From Chloroflexota bacterium (lineage in GTDB: Bacteria; Chloroflexota; UBA11872), in assembly GCA_028873795.1 (NCBI GenBank), contig JAPPNP010000054.1, positions 19,708 through 83,707 of the forward strand: 64,000 nt of DNA, read 5' to 3'. The notes below the pieces were generated by a model. The model made no database searches. It saw only the letters and a program-made list of their open reading frames with translations, and was not told the origin of the DNA. The translations under genes were made by a program, and so were the position numbers. Below are positions 56,843-64,000 of this stretch, piece after piece. Every line of letters begins with the position of its first letter. The stretch's first letter is position 1.

Positions 56843-57781
56843 TCAGCCGGAGGCGGAGCCCACCAGCCCCAGGCGCTCGAGCTCCGGCTTGACGCGTTCG
56901 AGGTCGGACTCGTCCGCCGACGTGTGCGGCAGTCGCAGGTGCCGCGACGCGATGCCGTTCAGCTCCAGGCACGCGCGCCAGAGCGATTGCCACCCGCCGG
57001 GGAATGCCTTGCCGACGCGGACCACCTTGGGGTGGCCGGACAAGTCGAACAGCGGCGTCTCGATCTCCCGAACCACGCGCGCCGCGTCGGGTATGTCTCC
57101 CGACTGGAGTGAATCCCAGAACCGCCGGCCGACCTGGGGCGCGAAGCTGGTAGACCAGTCCATGAAGCTGCGGCAGCCATAGGTCCACTGCAGCATGTGG
57201 CGCCCGAGCTTGCCGCCGCTCATGAACTTCCAGTGGCCGTCGAACTCTTCGATTGTCTGCACGGCGTAGGCGTCCGTGCCGTCTTCCTTCATGCAGCAGA
57301 TATTCGGCTCGTCCACCAGCCGATGCAGCATTTCGTGCGGGGGAAAGCCGACGATCATCACCGGCATGACCGCCGCCACGGCCTTGTAGTGAGCCGCCAT
57401 GCCCACGGGATCGCCCAGCTGACCGGACGGCGCCGCCATCACCACGTCGGCGCCGACCTCGCGCGCGTAGTGCGCGAACTCGACCGACTGGGTCGTGGCC
57501 CAGAGGCCGGTAGCGGCGACGACCATCGCGCGCCCAGCCGTGCGCTCGACGACGAAGCGCGTGATATCGGCCACTTCCTGCTCGCGCATATAGGCGAACT
57601 GGCTGTCGCCGATCGTGAGCAGCGCCACCTGAGTGCCGCCCGCGATTCCGGTCTCGATGATGTTGGCGACACCGTCGTAGTCGATCGGGCCGTCGGCCAG
57701 AAAGCTGGTGGGAATGGACATCACCGGACCTTCGAGTTGCGTCTTGATCTCGTCGGGCGTCATTCGGTGCGGCTGGGCCAT
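56843..57781 (-). CDS. Dihydrodipicolinate synthase/N-acetylneuraminate lyase family protein
   Basis: MTPDEIKTQLEGPVMSIPTSFLADGPIDYDGVANIIETGIAGGTQVALLTIGDSQFAYM; NICCMKEDGTDAYAV. Confidence 0.88.
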   Translation of the reverse strand: MAQPHRMTPDEIKTQLEGPVMSIPTSFLADGPIDYDGVANIIETGIAGGTQVALLTIGDSQFAYMREQEVADITRFVVERTAGRAMVVAATGLWATTQSVEFAHYAREVGADVVMAAPSGQLGDPVGMAAHYKAVAAVMPVMIVGFPPHEMLHRLVDEPNICCMKEDGTDAYAVQTIEEFDGHWKFMSGGKLGRHMLQWTYGCRSFMDWSTSFAPQVGRRFWDSLQSGDIPDAARVVREIETPLFDLSGHPKVVRVGKAFPGGWQSLWRACLELNGIASRHLRLPHTSADESDLERVKPELERLGLVGSASG

Positions 57782-57892
57782 GCGCGGCTCTCCCGGCGGG
57801 CGATTCCGCAGCGTATCCCAAGGATTCGTCGGCCCGCTGGTAGGCTTGCGCGCCGCTCGCCGGTCTCAATCCTCCCAGGCAAGGAAGACCCG

Positions 57893-59497
57893 ATGCTCGC
57901 TACCCCCCGCTACCGCGCCGGCACCAGGCTCGGGCAGATCGTCGAGCTCCCCGACGGGCAGTTCTTCACGCTCACCGCCGAGGGCAAGCCGCCCTTCCAA
58001 GAGACGCTGGGGGGCGCGGCTTTCGACGATCCGTGGACGCCGGAGCGCCTGCTGATGCGACGCGGTCGCGGCATCCCCATTGTCTGGTCCGAGCCGGAGG
58101 TGGTGCACACCATGCCCGGCAGCGCGGGGCTCTGGACGCTTGGTCGCGCCCTCGTCGACCGCAACGGCGATCTGCACGGAATCGGGATGCGGTTTCTCAA
58201 GTGGCCCAAGGACATCGAGCGGCCGGGCCGCGACGAAATGCGCTGCGACGTCTTTCACGTCGCGTCGCGAGACGGCGGCGCTACCTGGGAGCCCCCGCAC
58301 CGCGTCGACTACGGGCGTGAGTACACCGGCGCGCTGCTGGGATTCACGCAACTCTCGAGCGGACGGCTGCTGCTGCCGCTGCACTTCTACGACTTCGACC
58401 GCGAGGCCGGAAAAAACGTGGCGAAATCCTGCTATTCGGACGACGGCGGGCGCACGTGGCACGCCGACTCGACGGAACTGCCGGTGCCCTCGGGCGGGCG
58501 CCACAGTCACTCGGGGGCGGTCGAGCCGACGGCCGCGGAGCTTGGCGACGGCCGAGTCTGGATGGTCATTCGCACCCAATTCCGTCGGCTCTACGAGTCG
58601 TTCTCGAGCGATGGCCGAACCTGGAGCCCGCCGCAGCCGACGCGCTTCCGGGCGCCCAACTCACCCTGCTCCGCCGCGCGCCTGGCCGACGGCCGCTTGA
58701 TGCTTGTCTGGAACAACACCCAGGGCCCGCCCTTCGGCGGCGAGACTCGCCAGGTGCATGCGTCGCGGCACGTCATGAACGCCGCGGTGTCGAGCGACGA
58801 CGGGGCCACGTGGCAGGGCTACCGCGAGTTCGCGCGGCAGATCGACCACGACAACGTGGACGACCAGGTGAGCTACCCGATCATCAACCCGCTGTCGGAC
58901 GGCCGCGTCCTGGTCCAGTTCGCCCACGTGATTGCGGGCTGGCGAAGAGTCGAGACCGACTACGTGGTCTTCGACCCCGACGTGCTGACCGAAACGACCG
59001 ACGCCGACGATTTCACCCACGGCCTGCGCGGCTGGTCCACCAACGGCTGCGGCGGGGTGAGCGTGGCCCACGAGGCTGGCGAGGCCATGCTGCGCTTGCA
59101 GCGCGTGGACGAACGGCCGACGGCGGCTGAGCGGAACTTCCCCTTCGGTCCGAAGGGCGAGTTGCGATTCGAGATTCGCCGCGCCGCTGACGCGATTGGC
59201 GTCGACCTCGTGCTGGACGAGGCGTTCTGGCGTCCGAACGATCGCCGCGCGGACGGCGCCGTGGACGCGTCCCTGGGCATCGCGGAGTTGCCGGCGGGAA
59301 TATGGACGCCGGTAACCGTGGCCTGGGACATCGGCCGCGGCGAAGCGATCGTGAATGCCAACGGCGCCGAGCGCCGGTTGCCGATCCAGGGCGACGCGCC
59401 GGGGCTGTGCTACCTCACCCTGTACGGGCGCGCGCCGGGTCCCGAGCTTGCCGGAACCGACGTGCGGCGACTGACGGTCGAGGTGACGCCCGAGTAG
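57893..59497 (+). CDS. BNR/Asp-box sialidase-like protein with C-terminal beta-rich extension
   Basis: ATG at 57893; SRDGGATWEP, SDDGGRTWHA, SSDGRTWSP, SSDDGATWQG. Confidence 0.87.
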   Translation: MLATPRYRAGTRLGQIVELPDGQFFTLTAEGKPPFQETLGGAAFDDPWTPERLLMRRGRGIPIVWSEPEVVHTMPGSAGLWTLGRALVDRNGDLHGIGMRFLKWPKDIERPGRDEMRCDVFHVASRDGGATWEPPHRVDYGREYTGALLGFTQLSSGRLLLPLHFYDFDREAGKNVAKSCYSDDGGRTWHADSTELPVPSGGRHSHSGAVEPTAAELGDGRVWMVIRTQFRRLYESFSSDGRTWSPPQPTRFRAPNSPCSAARLADGRLMLVWNNTQGPPFGGETRQVHASRHVMNAAVSSDDGATWQGYREFARQIDHDNVDDQVSYPIINPLSDGRVLVQFAHVIAGWRRVETDYVVFDPDVLTETTDADDFTHGLRGWSTNGCGGVSVAHEAGEAMLRLQRVDERPTAAERNFPFGPKGELRFEIRRAADAIGVDLVLDEAFWRPNDRRADGAVDASLGIAELPAGIWTPVTVAWDIGRGEAIVNANGAERRLPIQGDAPGLCYLTLYGRAPGPELAGTDVRRLTVEVTPE

Positions 59498-59576
59498 CTC
59501 CGGCCCGTTGCCTGGCGCGGCTCCCTGCCGCCGCTGGCGCTACCATGCGGCGATTGGGCGTTGCCGGGAGTGAGCC

Positions 59577-62165
59577 ATGTATTCGACCACCCCACCGGAG
59601 CTGACGGCGGTATCGCACTGGCCGGCCCGTTGGATCTGGACCGACGGCGAGCCCAAGCCGCGCAACTGCTATCTCATGGCCCGGCGGACGTTCGAGCTTG
59701 AAGGCGATGCGTCCCAGGCCGACCTGCACATCTCCGCAGCGGACCGCTATGTGCTGTGGGTCAACGGAAGCTATCTGGGCCGAGGACCAGCGCGCAGCGA
59801 TCCACGGCGCAAGAGCTATGACACGCACGACGTGGCGGCGCACCTGACGTCGGGACGCAACGTCATCGCCGTGCAGGTCTACCACTACGGCATCGAAGGT
59901 AGCCGCGGCACGGGCTGGGGCAGCAGCAGCGGTTCGTCCTACTCGGTCGGTGAGAGGGCGGGGTTCTGGGCGCAGCTCGATCTCACCCTGGACGACGGCT
60001 CGGCACAGACCATCGGCACCGATTCGGACTGGGTGCTGCAGCCCGCAAAGGGCTGGCGCACCGACGTCGAGCTCATCAATAGCCTCGTGGGCTTCATCGA
60101 GGTCTACGACGCCGGGGCCGACCCGGCGGATTGGATGGATTTGGACTTCGACGACGGCGATTGGGCTCACGCGGTCGAGATCACCGGCAACGACGTGGAG
60201 TGGTTCGTCTTCGAAAAGCGTGAGATCCCGCAGATGGAAGAGCGGATGCTCTATCCGCGCGAGGTCGTGGACGTGGGCGAGACCATCGACCTGGGCCGGG
60301 CAGGCCAGATCGACATTCCCGAGTTGCTGTACAGCGAGCCGCACCTGCCGTTGGCGAACGCGATTGCGGACGAGGTGTCGGCGACGCTGACGCCCGACGA
60401 TTCGACGGCAACGCTCCAGAGCGTATTCGCCCCCGGCCAGGGGATTCGCGCGCCCTTCGTGGTGGTGGACTTCGGCCGGCAGCTTTTCGGCTATCCCCGA
60501 CTCGAATTCGAGGCGCCGGCAGGGGCCATCCTGGACGTGACCTACGGCCAGCAGCTGCTGGGCGGACGCATTCCGGCCGCGTTGCGCTATGGCGACCGCG
60601 TCATCACCCGCGAGGGCCGCCAGACCTGGCAGGTCGGCGAGTATCGACAGTTCCGCTTCCTGCACGTCACCGTTCGAAGCCGGCACGAGCCGGTGCGGCT
60701 CCAGTCGATCGGCCTGAACGAATACCGCTATCCGGCCGACATCCGCGGGCGCTTCGAGTGCTCGGACGAGGTGCTGACCAAGGTGTGGACGGCGTGCGTG
60801 GACACCATGGAGTCGCACATCGAGGACACGCTGGTCTGCGACTCCTACCGCGAGCGCGTGCCCTGGAGCGCCGGCGACGGCAGCCACGGGGGACGCTTCA
60901 CTCACGTTGCCTGGGGCGACCTGCCGGTGGTGGACCGCTACTTTCGCCTGTTCACGCTGAGCGACCGCGGCGACGGGAACCTGATGATGGCCTTTCCGCC
61001 CAGCTTCTGGCCGACGCACGTGAATCAGCATTTCATGCTGCAGTGGAGCACGCGCATTCGCGAGATCTACCTCTACGGCGGGCGTCGCTGGGTGCTGAAG
61101 GAGCTATATCCCAGCGTGCGGAAGCAGCTCGATTGGTTCGTCCCGCACCGCGACCGCACGACCGGGCTCCTGACCTGGGTGCACCCGCTCTATCACATCG
61201 ATTGGACGCCCAACGACTTTCGCGGGGCGAGCATCATCACCAACTGCCTGTACGTGGCGAGCCTCGAGGACGCCGCGGCGCTTGCCGACGAAGTGGGTCG
61301 GGACGACGACGCCGCGCGGTGGCGCGAGATCGCGGGGCAGGTGCGCCCGACGGTGCGGGAGAGGTTCTGGAACGAGTCGCGCGGGCTGTTCGTCGACGCG
61401 GTGCGCGACGGCGCGCAATCACCGGTGGTGAGCGAGTTGGGAAACTCGCTCGCAGTCATGTACGGCGTGGCGACGCCGGAGCAGACCGCGAGCATCGCCG
61501 ATCACCTCGCAAGCCCGCCGGAGGACATGGTGCCGACGAGCCCGCTGTTCTACGGCTACGTCGCCGATGCGCTGATGCTGGCCGGACCGCGACCCGGCGG
61601 GACTGAGCGGCTGAGTGAGCGCTACGCCTACATGATGGGCGCGTCCGACCAGCCCACGATCTGGGAGGGCTGGGACAACTTCACGGCCGGCAACGGCATC
61701 GTGCGCGACGAGCAAATGGCCACCTGGGCCACCGAGCAGCGCGTGCGTCCGGCAGGCGTCCGCAGCCTGGTGCATAGCGGCGGGGTGCTCACGGGCACCG
61801 TGCTGTTGGCGCGCGTCTTGGGCGTGGATCCCACCGGTCCCGGATTCTCGACGTGCGAGATTCGGCCACGGCCCGGCGGTCTGGAGTGGGCGCGGGGCGT
61901 GCATCCCGCGCCTCAAGGAGATATCGAAGTGGCGTGGCAGCGGCGCGATGGCGCATTCGAGCTTCAGGTCACGGTGCCCGACGGCGTGGCGGCGGAGGTG
62001 GTGCTGCCGCGAACGGATGCGGCGCAGACCGAGGTGGTGATCGACGGCGCCGCGTCGTCATTGGACCGCCCGCCGGCGGGCGTCGAAGTTGCCGCGGACG
62101 CGGTCACCATCGCGGCCGTGGGCGCCGGTGCGCATGAATTTCAGCTCCGATCCGGGAGCAACTAG
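59577..62165 (+). CDS. Alpha-L-rhamnosidase-like glycoside hydrolase (GH78-like)
   Basis: N-terminal RTFELEGDASQADLHISAADRYVLWVNGSYLGRGP; FRFLHVTVRS...FECSDEVLTKVWTACVDTMESHIEDTLVCDSYRERVPWSAGDG. Confidence 0.88.
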   Translation: MYSTTPPELTAVSHWPARWIWTDGEPKPRNCYLMARRTFELEGDASQADLHISAADRYVLWVNGSYLGRGPARSDPRRKSYDTHDVAAHLTSGRNVIAVQVYHYGIEGSRGTGWGSSSGSSYSVGERAGFWAQLDLTLDDGSAQTIGTDSDWVLQPAKGWRTDVELINSLVGFIEVYDAGADPADWMDLDFDDGDWAHAVEITGNDVEWFVFEKREIPQMEERMLYPREVVDVGETIDLGRAGQIDIPELLYSEPHLPLANAIADEVSATLTPDDSTATLQSVFAPGQGIRAPFVVVDFGRQLFGYPRLEFEAPAGAILDVTYGQQLLGGRIPAALRYGDRVITREGRQTWQVGEYRQFRFLHVTVRSRHEPVRLQSIGLNEYRYPADIRGRFECSDEVLTKVWTACVDTMESHIEDTLVCDSYRERVPWSAGDGSHGGRFTHVAWGDLPVVDRYFRLFTLSDRGDGNLMMAFPPSFWPTHVNQHFMLQWSTRIREIYLYGGRRWVLKELYPSVRKQLDWFVPHRDRTTGLLTWVHPLYHIDWTPNDFRGASIITNCLYVASLEDAAALADEVGRDDDAARWREIAGQVRPTVRERFWNESRGLFVDAVRDGAQSPVVSELGNSLAVMYGVATPEQTASIADHLASPPEDMVPTSPLFYGYVADALMLAGPRPGGTERLSERYAYMMGASDQPTIWEGWDNFTAGNGIVRDEQMATWATEQRVRPAGVRSLVHSGGVLTGTVLLARVLGVDPTGPGFSTCEIRPRPGGLEWARGVHPAPQGDIEVAWQRRDGAFELQVTVPDGVAAEVVLPRTDAAQTEVVIDGAASSLDRPPAGVEVAADAVTIAAVGAGAHEFQLRSGSN

Positions 62166-62176
62166 CAGGAGCAGCC

Positions 62177-63829
62177 ATGGCGAGCCAGCAGCGACCGAAT
62201 TTCCTGTTCATCACCACGGACCAGCAACGCTGGGACGCCATGGGTCACAACAACCCGCACATCCGCACGCCGGCCATGGACTCGCTGGCGCGCGACGGGA
62301 TGCGGTTCGACCGCGCCTATCCGACGAACGCCATTTGCATGCCGGCGCGGGCAAGCATGATCACCGGACGCAGCCAGCGCGGACACCAGGTTTTCGACCA
62401 CGCGGTGAACATGAGTGAGTCGATTCCGGTGCTGGGCGATTCGCTGCGCGAGGCCGGCTACACCACGGCGCTGATCGGCAAGGCGCACTTCAAGACCGCC
62501 GACCTCGAGGACGTGCTGCCGGACGAGCCGCCTCCCGGCGCTCCGGTCAGCGACGACGATGGACTGTGGTACGGGCCGTATTTCGGCTTCGACTACGCGG
62601 AGATTCACACCGGCCACGCCTACCCCGCCGGCCATTGGCGGGTGTGGCTGGAGCGCAATCACCCCGAGGGCCTGCGGCTCTGGCGGCAGGATCAGGCGCT
62701 GGAGGAGCCGAGCGGCGCCTTCGCAAGCTGGAAAAACTCGATCCCCGCCGAATGGCACTACACCCACTGGACAGCCGACCGCACCATCGAGTGGCTCCGC
62801 CGGCGCGACGACGATCAGCCGTTCTTCCTCTGGATGTCATTCGCCGACCCGCACCAGCCGTTCGCCCCGCCGCGGCCCTACTGCGACATGTACGACCCGG
62901 CGGCCATGCCCCCGGCGGTGCCGCGAGAGGACGTGAGCCGCAAGCCGCCGGCCTATCAATGGGCTCGGGACGGCCTGCCCTACGGCGGATACAACACGCA
63001 CGCTGGGTGGTCGGGCGACCACTTCGGCGAGATCGTGGCCCACTACTACGGGCTCACGACCTTCATCGACGATGTGATGGCGCGCGTGCTCGAGGAGTTG
63101 GACCGGTTGGGTCTGCGCGATTCCACGCACGTCGTGTTCACCTCGGACCACGGCGAGGGGCTGAACGACCACGGCGTGGCGGCGAAGCCGATGATGTCCT
63201 ACGAGGCCGTGAACCGCGTCCCCTTCCTCTGGCGGCACCCGCCAACGGTGGCCGCTGGCAGCAAGTACGACAGCGTGACGACGCACCTGGACATCACGCC
63301 CACCGTGCTCGATCTTGCCGGGGCCGAACCCCTGCTCGGGATGGAAGGCCGCTCGTTCGCGCCGCTCCTGCGCGGCGAGACCGACACCCACCGCGACGCC
63401 GTGATCGTAGAACGGATCACCGTGATGGGCGGCGGCGGCCGGCGATTGCTGGACTCGAAGCAACCCAGCCGCGGTCCGAGGGTCGGCAGCTGGCCGGTCA
63501 ATCACGACCAGCCGTTCGAGATTCGGGTCAAGATGCTGGTGACCGACCGATGGAAGCTCTTGCACTACGGCGGGCAGCCCTACGGCGAGCTCTACGACGT
63601 GGTCAACGACCCGGAGGACATCAACAACTTGTGGGACGACCCGGAGTACGCGGACGTGCGGCGCGAGCTGACCGACCGCCTGTTGGCGGAGCTGATCGAC
63701 TCCGAGCTGGGCGACGCCGCGGCGATTCGAAAGTCGCAGGCGCTCGGCGGCGCGTTGCGCGATCAGCGCCTGGTCGAGGGCCAGCCCGAGGCGCGCGCCT
63801 CGCTGGAGGGTCGCACCCGGGGAATCTAG
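62177..63829 (+). CDS. Sulfatase (Cys-type, CxPxR)
   Basis: RPNFLFITTDQQRWDAMGHNNPHIRTPAMDSLARDGMRFDRAYPTNAICMPARASMITGR. Confidence 0.95.
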   Translation: MASQQRPNFLFITTDQQRWDAMGHNNPHIRTPAMDSLARDGMRFDRAYPTNAICMPARASMITGRSQRGHQVFDHAVNMSESIPVLGDSLREAGYTTALIGKAHFKTADLEDVLPDEPPPGAPVSDDDGLWYGPYFGFDYAEIHTGHAYPAGHWRVWLERNHPEGLRLWRQDQALEEPSGAFASWKNSIPAEWHYTHWTADRTIEWLRRRDDDQPFFLWMSFADPHQPFAPPRPYCDMYDPAAMPPAVPREDVSRKPPAYQWARDGLPYGGYNTHAGWSGDHFGEIVAHYYGLTTFIDDVMARVLEELDRLGLRDSTHVVFTSDHGEGLNDHGVAAKPMMSYEAVNRVPFLWRHPPTVAAGSKYDSVTTHLDITPTVLDLAGAEPLLGMEGRSFAPLLRGETDTHRDAVIVERITVMGGGGRRLLDSKQPSRGPRVGSWPVNHDQPFEIRVKMLVTDRWKLLHYGGQPYGELYDVVNDPEDINNLWDDPEYADVRRELTDRLLAELIDSELGDAAAIRKSQALGGALRDQRLVEGQPEARASLEGRTRGI

Positions 63830-63957
63830 TCGAGAACCCAGTAGACCTTTGAACAACCGGGGCCAGATGGCGGTGTCCGCGGCCATCGCGCAGGAGTGGT
63901 CAATCAACCTCCACCCAAAACTCCAGCCGTTGACCCCCATCCCAACCTTCCCCCTGC

Positions 63958-64000
63958 AAGTGTCCAGACCGGACACATGGTGAACAGGTGTTCGGAGACA
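63958..64000 (+). mobile_element. Possible insertion-sequence left end running off the window
   Basis: tgtccagaccggacacatggtgaacaggtgttcggagaca: nested short palindromes (tgtcc/ggaca, gaaca/tgttc) at an otherwise non-coding edge; no transposase visible. Confidence 0.25.

Overview
64 kb, high-GC (roughly two-thirds GC by eye) bacterial chromosome segment, almost fully coding. It reads as an accessory catabolic island of the type seen in Chloroflexi (SAR202-like or sponge-associated lineages); this taxonomic guess is an inference from gene content only. Paralogous catabolic families dominate: 7 BNR/sialidase-like genes (5 in a tandem array), 6 Gfo/Idh/MocA oxidoreductases, 4 dihydrodipicolinate-synthase/N-acetylneuraminate-lyase-family genes (3 in tandem), 3 xylose-isomerase-like TIM-barrel epimerases, 2 GcvT/DmdA-like proteins, 2 M24 peptidases, 2 tandem glycosidase-like proteins, a GH78-like rhamnosidase and a Cys-type sulfatase. 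The two most notable signals are (i) a DUF3179-like gene read through an in-frame TGA at the conserved W-C-P-L-C cysteine, with a perfect 6-bp stem-loop just downstream, i.e. a candidate selenoprotein (23762..24793, minus), and (ii) directly upstream on the same strand, a Lon-like protein with an intact P-loop but substituted Walker B acidic residues and both proteolytic dyad positions replaced by Ala. Intergenic regions carry several families of short palindromic repeats, often in compound arrangements. No tRNA, rRNA, CRISPR or prophage was recognised.
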